Under the pieces are notes generated by a model that saw only the letters and a list, made by a program, of their open reading frames with translations, was not told where the DNA came from and ran no database searches. The translations under genes and the position numbers were made by a program. Positions 49,761 through 60,777 of a stretch of 64,000 nucleotides of DNA are shown one piece after another. Numbering within the stretch: the stretch's first letter is position 1; the number at the start of each line of letters is the position of its first letter. Source of the stretch: Ostreibacterium oceani (GTDB taxonomy: Bacteria; Pseudomonadota; Gammaproteobacteria; Cardiobacteriales; Ostreibacteriaceae); NCBI RefSeq assembly GCF_009362845.1, contig NZ_WHNW01000007.1:25191-89190 (forward strand), in the 5' to 3' direction.

Positions 49761-52400
49761 TTAGGCTAACTGGCGCAAGACATAGTGTAGTATGCCACCA
49801 TTCTCATAATAATCCCATTCTTTGGGAGTGTCGATACGAACATCAACGGTCACCGTTTTTGACTGACCGGCTTTTTCTAAGATTAAGGTCACGGTTTTGG
49901 CACCTCTAACCAAGCCTGAAACGCTAATCTCTTCATCCCCTGTAATGCCTAATGATTCATGGCTGTCCCCTGCTTTGAACTGCAGCGGCAATACACCCAT
50001 GCCAATTAAGTTGGAGCGATGAATGCGTTCATAACTTTCGGTGACAACGGCTTTGACCCCAAGCAAATTCGTGCCCTTGGCAGCCCAATCGCGCGAGGAA
50101 CCAGCGCCGTATTCTTTACCCGCAAAGACCACAAGCGGTACTTTTTCATCTTGGTAACGCATGGCCGCATCAAAGACGGTCATGACTTCACCACTAGGAT
50201 AATGCGTGGTCCAACCGCCCTCTGTGCCAGGCGCTAATTGATTACGCAAGCGAATATTGGCAAAAGTCCCACGCATCATTACTTGGTGGTTACCCCGCCG
50301 AGAGCCATACGAATTAAAGTCATTGTCGGCGACGCCATGTTCGCGTAAATATTTCGCAGCAGGTGAATCAGGCGCAATGCTGCCTGCTGGCGAGATATGG
50401 TCGGTGGTTACCATGTCGCCGAGTTTTAAAAGCACTTTGGCCTGTTGAATTTCGGGGATACCTGGGGCTTGTTTGGTCATCCCATCAAAATACGGCGGAT
50501 TTTGAATATAGGTTGAGGCACTATCCCAATTAAATGTTTTAGATTCCGTGACTGCTACCGATTGCCAGCGGGCATCGCCTGCATAAACATTTTTATAGTT
50601 ATCGATAAACATTTCGCGGGAAATGGTCTGCTTGACGGTATCGTTGATACTCTGTTGCGATGGCCAAATATCAGCCAAATAAACATCGTTTCCTGCTTGA
50701 TCTTGTCCTAATGGCTCTGCTTTGAAATCAATTTTAGTAGTACCTGCCAGTGCATAAGCCACAACCAGCGGTGGCGATGCCAAGAAGTTCATCTTAACCT
50801 GCGCGTGGATACGTCCTTCAAAGTTGCGATTGCCAGATAGTACAGAGCTGACGTTCATGTCATTTGCCGAAATCGCCGACTCTACCGCAGGTGGGAGCGG
50901 CCCACTATTGCCGATACAAGTCGTGCAACCATAGCCGACCACATCAAATCCTAAGTCTTCGAGATAAGTCAGCAACCCTGCTGATCTGAGATAATCGGTA
51001 ACCACCATCGAGCCTGGCGCCAATGATGTTTTGACCCAAGGCTTACTGACGAGTCCTTTTTCGGCGGCATTTTTAGCGAGCAACCCTGCCCCCATAATGA
51101 CCGAAGGGTTTGAGGTGTTCGTACACGAGGTAATAGCCGCGACAACCACATCACCGTCGTTTAAGGTCACGTCCTGCCCGTTAATATGGATATCAACGGC
51201 CTTGTCGGCCTTTGCTTCGTCGAGTAATCGAGTGACTGTTTCTGGCACTTGGTCTAAGAACAAGTAATCTTGAGGGCGTTTGGGCCCAGCTAGTGCTGGC
51301 ACTACCGTCGCTAAATCCAAGGTTAATTTATCCGAGTAATCCGCCGTCACACCGACATCACGGTACATTGTTTGCGCTTTGGCATAGGCTTCAATCAAGT
51401 CAATATGGGCTGCTTCACGCCCTGATAGACGCAGATATTCTAGTGTTTCTTGGTCGATTGGGAAAATACCACACGTCGCGCCATACTCGGGCGCCATATT
51501 GGCAATGGTCGCTCGATCTGCGAGTGGCAAATGGTCTAGCCCTTCCCCAAAAAATTCGACAAACTTGCCAACAACACCCAAATCTCTCAGCATTTTAACC
51601 ACTTTTAACACGAGGTCTGTTGCAGTCGCCCCTGGCGCGAGTTTACCTGTTAGCTCAAAACCAACGACTTCTGGAATCAGCATGGTAATTGGCTGGCCTA
51701 GCATGGCCGCCTCGGCTTCGATGCCACCAACCCCCCAGCCCAATACGCCAATACCATTAATCATGGTGGTATGCGAGTCAGTACCAACGACCGTATCAGG
51801 GTAGGCAACTGGTTCGCCTTGGGCATTTTGATCAAAAATAACGCGGGCTAAATATTCTAAGTTGACCTGATGCACAATGCCTGTATTGGGTGGCACGACT
51901 TTGAAATTATCAAACGCTGACTGACCCCAACGCAAAAAACCGTAGCGTTCTTTATTGCGGTTAAATTCAAGCTTTGTATTTAAGTCTAACGCTTGGTCAG
52001 AGCCGAAGTGGTCAACCATAACCGAGTGGTCAATAACCAATTCAGCAGGTGATAGCGGGTTAATCTTATCAACATCGCCACCTAAATTGGCCATTGCATC
52101 GCGCATCGCAGCCAAGTCAACGACCGCAGGGACACCCGTAAAATCCTGCAACACCACGCGGCTGGGGGTAAACGCGATTTCTGTACTGGGGGCGGCGTTT
52201 GCATCCCAATTAACAACCGCATCAATATGCGATTGTGTGATATTTTCGCCGTCATAGTGGCGTATCAAATTTTCGAGTAAAATTTTTAAGCTAAACGGCA
52301 ATCGTGCCAATTGCGCTGGACTAGCGACTGAAGTTAAATCATAATACTGAAATGTACTGTTATTAACCGTTAACTGCTTGCGGTGTGTTTCAAGTCCCAT
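49761..52400 (-). CDS. acnA: Aconitate hydratase AcnA
   Basis: TCA-cycle isomerisation of citrate to isocitrate with a 4Fe-4S cluster. 879 residues, AcnA/IRP type. Cluster cysteines in [13 protein letters not shown] (near 430) and [15 protein letters not shown] (near 500). Active-site blocks include [23 protein letters not shown] and [20 protein letters not shown]. AcnA proteins can also bind mRNA as iron-stress apo-proteins; not testable here. Confidence 0.96.
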   Translation of the reverse strand: MGLETHRKQLTVNNSTFQYYDLTSVASPAQLARLPFSLKILLENLIRHYDGENITQSHIDAVVNWDANAAPSTEIAFTPSRVVLQDFTGVPAVVDLAAMRDAMANLGGDVDKINPLSPAELVIDHSVMVDHFGSDQALDLNTKLEFNRNKERYGFLRWGQSAFDNFKVVPPNTGIVHQVNLEYLARVIFDQNAQGEPVAYPDTVVGTDSHTTMINGIGVLGWGVGGIEAEAAMLGQPITMLIPEVVGFELTGKLAPGATATDLVLKVVKMLRDLGVVGKFVEFFGEGLDHLPLADRATIANMAPEYGATCGIFPIDQETLEYLRLSGREAAHIDLIEAYAKAQTMYRDVGVTADYSDKLTLDLATVVPALAGPKRPQDYLFLDQVPETVTRLLDEAKADKAVDIHINGQDVTLNDGDVVVAAITSCTNTSNPSVIMGAGLLAKNAAEKGLVSKPWVKTSLAPGSMVVTDYLRSAGLLTYLEDLGFDVVGYGCTTCIGNSGPLPPAVESAISANDMNVSSVLSGNRNFEGRIHAQVKMNFLASPPLVVAYALAGTTKIDFKAEPLGQDQAGNDVYLADIWPSQQSINDTVKQTISREMFIDNYKNVYAGDARWQSVAVTESKTFNWDSASTYIQNPPYFDGMTKQAPGIPEIQQAKVLLKLGDMVTTDHISPAGSIAPDSPAAKYLREHGVADNDFNSYGSRRGNHQVMMRGTFANIRLRNQLAPGTEGGWTTHYPSGEVMTVFDAAMRYQDEKVPLVVFAGKEYGAGSSRDWAAKGTNLLGVKAVVTESYERIHRSNLIGMGVLPLQFKAGDSHESLGITGDEEISVSGLVRGAKTVTLILEKAGQSKTVTVDVRIDTPKEWDYYENGGILHYVLRQLA

Positions 52401-52919
52401 ATCATCCCCTAGGTGAAATTAAATTACTTTTACTTATCTATTCTATGCTAAAATGGGCTAAATTTATAGGGGTTTGCGAACAATTAATACACATTCAACG
52501 GGACTACGTTGTGTGGGTTGTTTGAATAAATTTAATCGCGCTTATCATCGCCTTGTCATCGCGCTTAATCTAGCAAGGATAACGCCTCAATAAATCTGGC
52601 TAATAGTTTATAGTAGTCTAGGAAAACAAACGCTGGGGAAACAAACGCTAGCCAAACAAGGCAAACAAGGCAAACACACAACAAAACATAATAAAAATTA
52701 TAAAACACAAGTATAACCACAAATATAAACTACCATGCGTTTGATGCCTCATAAACAATCCAGCCTATTAGTCGAGCATTACAGCGAGCATTACAGCAAA
52801 AATCACAGCAAAAATCACAGCAAAAATCACAGCAAAAATCACAGCAAAAATCACCGCATCAGCGTTACCGCAAAAGACGACGGCAAATCACCTGCTGTGC
52901 GTGATATTAGGAAGTTCCG
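52401..52919. other. Spacer between divergent acnA and sulP genes
   Basis: 519 bases without a supported gene; it must hold both promoters. The acnA side is AT-rich. The sulP side is made of short repeats: gcaaacaag-type near 52655-52675 and five 12-bp units at 52793-52852. A 66-codon frame over the repeats (HSKN tetrapeptides) overlaps the sulP start and is probably spurious. Confidence 0.7.
52793..52852. repeat. Five perfect 12-bp tandem repeats
   Basis: The unit acagcaaaaatc is repeated five times, about 70 bases upstream of the sulP start. Confidence 0.95.
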
Positions 52920-54821
52920 ATGCATCGTTTAGCCCTTCGCCTAATTCATTGGTTGCCGTTTTTTCTATGGTTATCCAAAGTCACACCCAAAACCGCTAAA
53001 CTCGATTTAACTGCTGCAATAACCAGTGCGATATTTGCCCTACCACAGGGACTCGCTTTTGCCTTGATTGCAGGGTTGCCCCCCGAATTTGGTCTATATG
53101 CCGCGATGATTGCGCCGCTGGTAACCGCGCTATTTGGCTGTTCTTGGCATACCGTCTCGGGACCAACCGTCCCCACATCCATTGTCATTATCAGCATACT
53201 AAGTGGCTTTGCTGTGCCAGCCAGCCCGCAGTTTATCGGCTTGGCTTTATTGTTAACGTTGCTCGCGGGTATTATTCAGTTTACATTGGGCGTATTTCGC
53301 TTGGGGCACTTGGTTAATTTTATCTCACACACCGTGATACTCGGGTTTTCTTCTGGCGCAGCGATTTTGATTATCGTGAGCCAATTAGGGACTTTTTTTG
53401 GTATTGATATTGCACGTCAAGACAACATTGCCATGACATTGCAATTGTTATTTCAACGCTTTCACCAAATCGATTTAGCGACCACCAGTTTATCCGTTAC
53501 CACACTCGTTGTTGCATTACTGTGCGCCAAATACTACAAAAAACTCCCCAATTTATTAATTGCCATGGCCGCTGGCACGATTTTAGCGTTCATTATGACG
53601 GTGTTGTTTAACGTCGAACAAATCACGATGGTTGGCGCCTTACCCAGCGGATTACCGCAGATTACTATCCCAAATTTATCGTGGTTTCAGGCCAGTGAAT
53701 TATTTGCCTCAGCGATTGCCTTGGCAACGTTAGGGCTGATACAGTCAGTCTCTATTGCCAAAACAGTCTCAAATAAGACGGGACAACCAATCAATGCCAA
53801 CCAAGAATTTGTCGCACAGGGGTTGAGTAATATGGCGTGCAGCTTTACCAGTGGTTTTTTCTCATCCTGCTCGTTTACTCGAACAGGCGTTAACTACGCA
53901 GCTGGCGCGGTGACGCCACTGTCTAGTATTTTTGCCTCAGGATTTATTTTGTTAGTCTTGATTTTTGCAGCAGGTATCACCGCCTATTTACCGCTGGCAA
54001 GCATGTCAGCAATCATTATTATTGCAGGTTATAAATTGATTGATTTTGCCCATATCAAAAAAATCATCCAAACCAGCCACGCAGAGACGGCTATTTATGT
54101 TTTGACGCTACTGGCGACGTTATTCCTCAGTCTTGAATTTGCGATATACAGCGGTATGTTTTTAGCACTTATTCTGTACCTACAAAAAACCTCTCAACCC
54201 AAAGTGGTCAGCTTGACGGTTGATCAATATGATCCCTATCATCGCTTGATTGAGCTTCCCAGCACAGGCAGCGAGCACCCTAAGCTCGCCATTATTCGCG
54301 TTGACGGTTCGCTGTTTTTTGGCTCGATTGACCATATCTACCAAGTCATCAACCAATCTCAAGCGCAACAAGCCAGCTACATCTTGTTAATCGGAGACGG
54401 CGTTAATTTAATTGATATCTCAGGGGCAGAATTACTGCTAAGGCTAAAGCAATACACGCGCCGTAAAGGGGGCGATTTGTATTTATCTGGATTAACACCT
54501 GCGGTGCGAAAGTATTTGAGCAACAGTCCTTACTGGGATAAATTGGGCGGTCGCAGCAATATCTATAACTATCAAGCAGAGGCGATTAACCAGATTAATC
54601 AATTGCTTGATGCAAGCAATGCAGATGATGCCGACCCCGCTTCGGATAATACCGATAACGCCCAACCTGCAGAAACTGCAGAAAACGCAGAGAATAAAGA
54701 AAATGCCGCGCCAAGGACAACCGACACGACAACCGACACGACAACCGACAGTGTAGCCTCAGATGAGCCACTCAATCAAACATTGCCGCGCACAAAAGAC
54801 CCAAAAAAAATCCTAGAATAA
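52920..54821 (+). CDS. SulP-family anion transporter with STAS domain
   Basis: 633 residues with about ten to twelve membrane spans, preceded by AGGAAG at good spacing. Family blocks: [21 protein letters not shown] near 40, [16 protein letters not shown] near 75 and [31 protein letters not shown] near 295. The C-terminal STAS domain (~455-560) has [18 protein letters not shown] and [18 protein letters not shown]. SulP proteins carry sulfate, bicarbonate or other anions; the substrate is not decided. A Thr/Asp repetitive tail ([10 protein letters not shown]) ends the protein. Followed 58 bp later by minC. Confidence 0.9.
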   Translation: MHRLALRLIHWLPFFLWLSKVTPKTAKLDLTAAITSAIFALPQGLAFALIAGLPPEFGLYAAMIAPLVTALFGCSWHTVSGPTVPTSIVIISILSGFAVPASPQFIGLALLLTLLAGIIQFTLGVFRLGHLVNFISHTVILGFSSGAAILIIVSQLGTFFGIDIARQDNIAMTLQLLFQRFHQIDLATTSLSVTTLVVALLCAKYYKKLPNLLIAMAAGTILAFIMTVLFNVEQITMVGALPSGLPQITIPNLSWFQASELFASAIALATLGLIQSVSIAKTVSNKTGQPINANQEFVAQGLSNMACSFTSGFFSSCSFTRTGVNYAAGAVTPLSSIFASGFILLVLIFAAGITAYLPLASMSAIIIIAGYKLIDFAHIKKIIQTSHAETAIYVLTLLATLFLSLEFAIYSGMFLALILYLQKTSQPKVVSLTVDQYDPYHRLIELPSTGSEHPKLAIIRVDGSLFFGSIDHIYQVINQSQAQQASYILLIGDGVNLIDISGAELLLRLKQYTRRKGGDLYLSGLTPAVRKYLSNSPYWDKLGGRSNIYNYQAEAINQINQLLDASNADDADPASDNTDNAQPAETAENAENKENAAPRTTDTTTDTTTDSVASDEPLNQTLPRTKDPKKILE

Positions 54822-54879
54822 CGCAAAATCACCACAAAATAACGACAAAATAATCACAAAAACTTATCGGAAACAAAGC

Positions 54880-55794
54880 ATGCGTCAATCAGCCATCATA
54901 TTCAAAAACAACCTACCCAACTTTAAAATTCTCAAAATCGAAACGGCAGATATTGAGGCGATTCAATCGGCACTAAAAGATAAAACTCGCCAAGCCCCTA
55001 TGATGTTTGTTGGCATGCAAGTCGTCATTGATATTAGTTTTTTTGACGACCAAGCTAGTCTGCCAATTGATTTAGCACCAATTAAAGACAGTTTAATGCG
55101 AGTCGGCATCAACCCTATTGCCGTGATGACTGATAATACGCAGCATCGTCAGACAGGGTTAGATGCCAAACTCGGTGCACTGCCGATTATTGCCGCAGCA
55201 ACAGATAAAATAACGATAGACAAAGCACAAGCAAACATCGTCAATAGCACCAGTCATTCAGCAGTTAACCAATCAGCAACTAACCAAGCACCAACTAACC
55301 AAGCACCAACTAACCAAGCACCAACTAACCAAGCAATTGATGAGCCCAAAAAAACCCACGCCGATACCGCACCATCAAATGGAATCGCAGTAAATGAAGT
55401 CGCAGCAAATGCATCATCAGAGGCGCTACAAAGTGCAACCGCCAGCACAACCGCTAGCACAACCGATAACAGAGAAAATCAAGTCATTAAACATCCAATT
55501 CGTTCGGGCCAACGCATTTATGCCAAAGGCGATTTAACCATTGTTGGCGCAGTCAGCCATGGCGCAGAGGTCATTGCCGATGGTAACATCCATGTTTATG
55601 GTGTCCTTCGCGGTCGTGCGATTGCGGGTGCCAGCGGCGATACATCAGCGCAAATATTCTGCCAAAAGATGGCCGCCGAGTTAGTTGCCATTGCAGGTAA
55701 CTACAAACAGCTAGAAGCCATTGATGAGCAATATCTCAACCAGCCATTACAAATTGGTTTCGATGGAGAGACTATTAGTTTTCAAGTCTTGTAA
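54880..55794 (+). CDS. minC: Septum site-determining protein MinC
   Basis: Blocks FtsZ assembly away from midcell, with MinD. 304 residues. N-terminal domain ~5-100 ([17 protein letters not shown]); C-terminal beta-helix ~205-304 with [49 protein letters not shown], both diagnostic. The linker (~115-200) is low complexity, with APTNQ repeated three times from a 15-bp DNA repeat. minD and minE usually follow directly; here the next gene is an unrelated convergent lipoprotein. Confidence 0.95.
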   Translation: MRQSAIIFKNNLPNFKILKIETADIEAIQSALKDKTRQAPMMFVGMQVVIDISFFDDQASLPIDLAPIKDSLMRVGINPIAVMTDNTQHRQTGLDAKLGALPIIAAATDKITIDKAQANIVNSTSHSAVNQSATNQAPTNQAPTNQAPTNQAIDEPKKTHADTAPSNGIAVNEVAANASSEALQSATASTTASTTDNRENQVIKHPIRSGQRIYAKGDLTIVGAVSHGAEVIADGNIHVYGVLRGRAIAGASGDTSAQIFCQKMAAELVAIAGNYKQLEAIDEQYLNQPLQIGFDGETISFQVL

Positions 55795-55838
55795 GGCAAT
55801 AGATCACGCTACGAGTCAGTAAAAGGAATATACCTAAA

Positions 55839-56480
55839 TCACTTCAGTAGCGTTTTGCAAGATTTAAGGTTTGTCTCAGTTAGATTGGCCGTTCTAACCA
55901 TTGCCTCCGTTTCAAACGGAATACGTGAATAATTGACTATCGAGGCATCTATCAAGTATTTTCTCAGCATATCCTCTAGCCCGAAACGTTGGTATTGAGC
56001 AACATGAACCAATTCATGGATATATATTTCATACGATTCTGCAAAAAATGGATGCAAGTAAATAACATTATCAAACGTTAGTCCACCGACAAAGCCACTC
56101 TCTACACCGAGTACGGTATGGTAAAACTCATACAAAGGATGCCCTTCATCAGGTATCGGAATATTTTTCGTTATAATGATATCAATATTTTCAGGATTGA
56201 CAACACCAACGAGTTTGGCTCTTGATAGCATACAATTACTGAGTTTATTTTTTTCATCCAAAGCAAATTGATTTTTATGAGACTGTAAAAATGTAATCAC
56301 TTCATCTAAGTGATTATCAACGTATTCTGTTACCGGCTTAGGTGGGTTTAGGATTTCCTTTCTTTCCTCGTTTGTTAGGCCAACTTTGACAAACGTGCAG
56401 GCGGATAAAAAAATCAAACACCCCATTAAAAAACTTCTAAGTAATAGCACCATATATATTCCCTTGTATGTAAAAATCAT
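55839..56480 (-). CDS. Lipoprotein with zinc-metalloprotease-like HELVH motif
   Basis: 213 residues. A signal ends in the lipobox LSAC near residue 28. A later segment reads YEIYIHELVHVAQYQRFGLEDM, containing HExxH (His-Glu-Leu-Val-His), typical of gluzincin/zincin fold hydrolases. A third zinc ligand is not obvious; a Glu lies in IPFETEAM. Outer-membrane-anchored peptidase is plausible; no named family recognised. AT-rich relative to neighbours, convergent with minC. Confidence 0.65.
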   Translation of the reverse strand: MIFTYKGIYMVLLLRSFLMGCLIFLSACTFVKVGLTNEERKEILNPPKPVTEYVDNHLDEVITFLQSHKNQFALDEKNKLSNCMLSRAKLVGVVNPENIDIIITKNIPIPDEGHPLYEFYHTVLGVESGFVGGLTFDNVIYLHPFFAESYEIYIHELVHVAQYQRFGLEDMLRKYLIDASIVNYSRIPFETEAMVRTANLTETNLKSCKTLLK

Positions 56481-56548
56481 CTAAAATCAAACTAAAATCG
56501 GCCTATTGTAAGACGTTGCAACTTTATCGCATATTGCACCATATTATA

Positions 56549-57268
56549 TTACAGCTCCAGCATTTTCTTCATGTCTTCTTTGGTGAAGTCAAAGCCTTCT
56601 TTTTCATAAAAGCCAAAAATCGTTTCAACGACTTCGTCTGCATCATCGATGATATGGAATAAATCGAGGTCTTCGGCAGAAATGGTGCCTTCTTGCAATA
56701 GCGTATTTTTAAACCAATCAATCAGCGGCGCCCAAAATTCACTGACCATCAAAATCACAGGGAATCGGCGGCATTTACCTGTTTGAATCAAGGTCAACAC
56801 CTCAGCTAATTCATCCAGCGTACCAAACCCACCGGGCATGACAACATATGCCGATGCGTATTTCACAAACATGACTTTGCGCGAGAAAAAGTGACGGTAG
56901 TTTAGGGAAATGTCTTGATAAGGATTACCGCTTTGTTCATGGGGCAAAATAATATTGAGTCCGATTGACTGAGATTTGCCGCGATAAGCGCCTTTGTTGG
57001 CGGCTTCCATAATGCCTGGACCACCACCTGAGACAACAGAAAACCCCGATTCGGAGAGTTTATAAGCCAAATCTTCGGTGAGCTGGTAATAGGGATGGTC
57101 TTCTGGTGTTCTGGCCGAGCCAAAGATAGAAACAGACGGGCTAATGGTTGCCAGTTGCTCAAATCCTTCAACAAACTCCGCCATAATTTGAAAAATTTTC
57201 CACGACTCGCGATTGAGTAAGGTTTGGATTTGTTCTGGGTTAATACTGAGTTGATTCGCTTTATTCAC
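56549..57268 (-). CDS. LOG/TIGR00730-family Rossmann protein
   Basis: The start is set at GTG 57268, which has GGAGG four bases before it and gives 239 residues, the usual length; an ATG at 57361 would add 31 residues. Nucleotide-binding VSGGGPGIMEAANKGAYRG and PGGFGTLDELAEVLTLIQTGK are the LOG-family motifs (PGGxGTxxE). Members cleave ribose-5-phosphate from nucleoside monophosphates such as cytokinin ribotides; the bacterial substrate is usually unknown. Divergent from polA. Confidence 0.88.
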   Translation of the reverse strand: MNKANQLSINPEQIQTLLNRESWKIFQIMAEFVEGFEQLATISPSVSIFGSARTPEDHPYYQLTEDLAYKLSESGFSVVSGGGPGIMEAANKGAYRGKSQSIGLNIILPHEQSGNPYQDISLNYRHFFSRKVMFVKYASAYVVMPGGFGTLDELAEVLTLIQTGKCRRFPVILMVSEFWAPLIDWFKNTLLQEGTISAEDLDLFHIIDDADEVVETIFGFYEKEGFDFTKEDMKKMLEL

Positions 57269-57430
57269 AGGGCCTCCAGTGGCTGAGTAGTGGTTTTTGA
57301 AATGGGTTGATTGGCTCAAATCAACCACATTGAAAAAATAGGGCTTTATCCGCCCGAGCATTTAGCATAATATACCATACTACGTTTACCAAACTCAAAA
57401 CCGCTAATTAAAACACCGAAAATATTATTT

Positions 57431-60223
57431 ATGTCAGATAATCACTTGCTTATACTTGTAGACGGCTCAAGCTATTTATTCCGCGCTTTTCATGGGTTGC
57501 CCAAACTCACCTCCCGCAATGGCGAACCAACAGGCGCTATCAAAGGCGTTATCAGTATGATTCAAAAGCTATATGACGAATACCAGCCCAGTCATATCGG
57601 GATTGTATTTGATGCCCCTGGCAAAACCTTTCGCCATGAGATGTATGAGGCCTACAAGTCTCACCGCCCACCGATTGACGAAGACCTGCGCTGCCAAATC
57701 AAACCACTACTTAGCTTAATCGAGTCTATGGGCTATCCATTAATCCAAATTACGGGTGTCGAAGCCGATGATGTCATTGGCACACTCGCCAAACAAGCGG
57801 TAGAGTCCAATATGCAAGTCTTAATCTCCACAGGAGACAAAGACTTAGCACAGCTTATCGATGGTAATACGCGCTTGATTGACACCATGAAAATGAAAAT
57901 AACGGATTATCAAAACGTCGCCGAACGCTTCAAAGTCGATGCGCTGCGTGCTGATCAAGTGGTGGATTTTTTAGCCCTAGTCGGCGATAGCGCTGATAAT
58001 ATTCCTGGCATCCCCAAAGTCGGCCCCAAAACAGCCGCTAAATGGCTGAGCGAGTATCACGATATTGCAGGGGTTATCGCCAACCAAGACCGTATCACGG
58101 GCAAAATCGGGGAAAATCTACGCCAACATATTGACCAACTGGCGCTATCTAAATCACTCACACAAATCAAACTTGATGTCCCGTTGCCTGATGTCGATAT
58201 CGAAAAGCTCTCCATGAATGCCATCGATACCGAGGCATTTAGTGCATTGTGCAAACGCTTTGATTTAACCCAATTGCTAACCAAAGTACTGGGTAGCGAA
58301 GCCAACAACCAATACATCGACAATAGTGGAGATACGGATGCCAAGCCCATCGAGACGCACTATGAATTAGTCACCACACAGGCCGCATTTCAGGCGCTAT
58401 CAAACACACTGATGCAATCGTTGCGATTTACTTTTGAGGTGCTGTCGACCAGTACTGCTATTACAGAGACCGAATTGATTGGTGTGAGTTTTTCAACCGA
58501 ACTCGGCAAAGCCTATTACTTGCCACTACGAAAACCGTTAGCACCCGATACGCAAGATACCAATACGCAAGATACCGAGGGAAATACAACCAAGATACCC
58601 AGTGATAACCCGCCCGCCCTCGACATTTTACCGCTGGTCGATGTCTTGCCAACCCTAAAGGCCATTTTCGGCAATGCTGCACAAAAACTAACGTTTGATA
58701 GCAAAATGGCACGCCACACCCTCGCCCGCTATGGCATCAGTATAGAAAACCTAACCGATGATATTATGATTGCTGGCTACGTATTTAACTCAACCGCAAA
58801 TAAACACCTGTTAGCCGATGCGGTTGAAAAACACTTGCAGTATAAACTCACTGACAGCGAAACCCTGTTAGGCAAAGGGGTCAAGGCTGTGTTGCTATCG
58901 CATATTGACCTAGACAAAGCGCGATTGTATACGTGTGAACGCGTTGATTTTATTAATCGACTCGCCAATTACCTACTGATGCGCGTCAACGCCATGCCAG
59001 GGTTAAACCGTGTCTATCATGACATTGAAATGCCGTTTATTCAAGCACTGCAACGCACTGAAGCAAATGGTATTTTAATCGATACGGCGTTGCTGTCGCA
59101 GCAAAGCCAAGCAATGCAAATTAAAATTGATGCCTTAGAAAAACGCGCTTACGAACTCGCAGATGAGACGTTTAACATCAACTCACCAAAGCAATTACAA
59201 CAAATTTTATTTGATAAGCTGGGATTACCCGTGGTGAAAAAAACACCCAAAGGACAGCCTTCAACTGACGAATCCGTCTTACACGAACTGGCCAAAAACC
59301 ACGAATTACCGCAAATTATTTTAGAAAACCGTGGATTAACTAAATTAAAAACCACCTATACCGACAAACTTCCTGAGGTCATTCAACCGGCCACGGGGCG
59401 CATTCACACCACCTACCATCAGGCGGTCACCAGCACAGGTCGGTTATCATCCGCTGAACCGAATTTGCAAAACATTCCAATTCGTAGCGCTGAAGGTCGC
59501 AAAATTCGCCAAGCCTTTATTGCCCCGCCAGGGTATTGCATTATGGCCAGTGATTATTCACAGATTGAGCTTAGGATTATGGCGCATCTATCCCAAGATA
59601 GTCGCCTGCTGGCGGCTTTTTCTCAAAACAAAGACATCCATACACAAACGGCGGCTGAGATTTTTGAATTACCAGAGGACGAAGTCAGTGCTGACGAACG
59701 CCGCAAAGCCAAAGCCATTAACTTTGGACTGATTTATGGTATGTCGGCGTTTGGACTCGCCAAACAAATCGATGTCAGTCGTAGTGAAGCGGGTCAGTAT
59801 ATTGAAAATTATTTTGACAAATACCCAGGCGTCAAAACCTACATGACACAAATTGCCGACTTTGCCCAGCAGCTAGGTTATGTCGAGACGATTTTTGGCA
59901 GGCGCCTTTATATCCCTGATATTACTTCTAAAAATGTGATACGCCGCAATGCCGCAGAACGCTTATCAATCAACGCCCCTATGCAAGGCAGCGCTGCCGA
60001 TATTATTAAAATCGCCATGACACAAGTGCATCAACAAATTGCCGATAACAAAGGGATTCGCCTGATTATGCAAGTACATGATGAGCTGGTTTTTGAGGTA
60101 GAAGAAAGCCAAATTGACGCGGCAAAATCTTTAATTACCCAAACAATGGAAAATGCAGTGGCATTGTCTGTACCATTAGTGGTCGATACGGGGCTTGGGG
60201 CGAACTGGGATGAGGCGCATTAG
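57431..60223 (+). CDS. polA: DNA polymerase I, proofreading site apparently degenerate
   Basis: 930 residues. The 5' nuclease domain (~1-290) has LVDGSSYLFRAFHG and VEADDVIGTLA. The polymerase domain has motif A DYSQIELRIMAHLS, motif B RRKAKAINFGLIYGMSAFG and motif C QVHDELVFEV. In the central exonuclease domain, aligned with E. coli Pol I, Asp355 is Thr334 (FTFE), Glu357 is Glu336, Asp424 is Asp423 (TFDSK) and Asp501 is Arg504 (YTCERVD). Two of four metal ligands are therefore gone, so 3'-5' proofreading is probably lost. A TQDTNTQDTE repeat sits in the exonuclease domain. Fills Okazaki and repair gaps. Confidence 0.95.
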   Translation: MSDNHLLILVDGSSYLFRAFHGLPKLTSRNGEPTGAIKGVISMIQKLYDEYQPSHIGIVFDAPGKTFRHEMYEAYKSHRPPIDEDLRCQIKPLLSLIESMGYPLIQITGVEADDVIGTLAKQAVESNMQVLISTGDKDLAQLIDGNTRLIDTMKMKITDYQNVAERFKVDALRADQVVDFLALVGDSADNIPGIPKVGPKTAAKWLSEYHDIAGVIANQDRITGKIGENLRQHIDQLALSKSLTQIKLDVPLPDVDIEKLSMNAIDTEAFSALCKRFDLTQLLTKVLGSEANNQYIDNSGDTDAKPIETHYELVTTQAAFQALSNTLMQSLRFTFEVLSTSTAITETELIGVSFSTELGKAYYLPLRKPLAPDTQDTNTQDTEGNTTKIPSDNPPALDILPLVDVLPTLKAIFGNAAQKLTFDSKMARHTLARYGISIENLTDDIMIAGYVFNSTANKHLLADAVEKHLQYKLTDSETLLGKGVKAVLLSHIDLDKARLYTCERVDFINRLANYLLMRVNAMPGLNRVYHDIEMPFIQALQRTEANGILIDTALLSQQSQAMQIKIDALEKRAYELADETFNINSPKQLQQILFDKLGLPVVKKTPKGQPSTDESVLHELAKNHELPQIILENRGLTKLKTTYTDKLPEVIQPATGRIHTTYHQAVTSTGRLSSAEPNLQNIPIRSAEGRKIRQAFIAPPGYCIMASDYSQIELRIMAHLSQDSRLLAAFSQNKDIHTQTAAEIFELPEDEVSADERRKAKAINFGLIYGMSAFGLAKQIDVSRSEAGQYIENYFDKYPGVKTYMTQIADFAQQLGYVETIFGRRLYIPDITSKNVIRRNAAERLSINAPMQGSAADIIKIAMTQVHQQIADNKGIRLIMQVHDELVFEVEESQIDAAKSLITQTMENAVALSVPLVVDTGLGANWDEAH

Positions 60224-60240
60224 GTAAAGGCGATTAGGCG

Positions 60241-60702
60241 ATGACACAGGTTAATTTTTACATTCTCCCGCAACACGATTCCAATAGCCGTGAGGCGTTT
60301 ATTTATCTCTTGGTCAACAAGGCACTGACGCAAGCGGGACGCATTCTGATTATCGCCGCCGATGCCACGCAAAGCAAGCGCCTAAGTCAACAGCTTTGGT
60401 GCAATCAACCTGAGCGTTTCATCGCCCATGAGATTATCCAACAAGCCGATGACATTCAACCGCCCTATCCTGCTGTTTGGCTGATGAGCGGTTTTGACCA
60501 AGCAATTTATACGCGGCTTGCCAGCAATAGCGAGGTCATTATCGATTTATCACACGATGGTGTCACGCTAGCATCCAAAAAAATCCTGCTGGTGACCAAC
60601 CAAGACCCTGAAATTTTAGCCAATTCAAGGATGAAATACCAAGCCTACGTGGATAGTGGGATTACCCCAGCCGTGCATAAAATCGGTCAAACCAGCGACT
60701 AA
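60241..60702 (+). CDS. holC: DNA polymerase III chi subunit
   Basis: 153 residues. Chi binds SSB and links it to the clamp loader. Matches the HolC family by NFYILPQHDSNSREAFIYLL, ILIIAADATQSKRLSQQLW, FIAHEI and AVWLMSGF ... EVIIDLSHDGV. 17 bp after polA and in the same direction, an unusual location since holC usually follows pepA. Possibly cotranscribed with polA. Confidence 0.88.
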   Translation: MTQVNFYILPQHDSNSREAFIYLLVNKALTQAGRILIIAADATQSKRLSQQLWCNQPERFIAHEIIQQADDIQPPYPAVWLMSGFDQAIYTRLASNSEVIIDLSHDGVTLASKKILLVTNQDPEILANSRMKYQAYVDSGITPAVHKIGQTSD

Positions 60703-60755
60703 CTGGCATCATCTCGCATCACATCGCATCACATCGCGTCACTTTTCGTCACTTC
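60703..60755. repeat. Short direct repeats after holC
   Basis: catcacatcgcatcacatcgcgtcac-type 10-bp units repeated three to four times in the spacer between the convergent holC and rarD. Confidence 0.75.
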
Positions 60756-60777
60756 GCGCCATCGAAATCGGTTATCC

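Noticed and set aside
52735-52932. 65-residue frame with HSKN repeats before sulP
   Set aside because: It is the translation of the 12-bp tandem repeat and overlaps the well-supported sulP start.
57269-57361. N-terminal extension of the LOG-family protein
   Set aside because: GTG at 57268 has a strong GGAGG site and gives the usual length; the upstream ATG has none.
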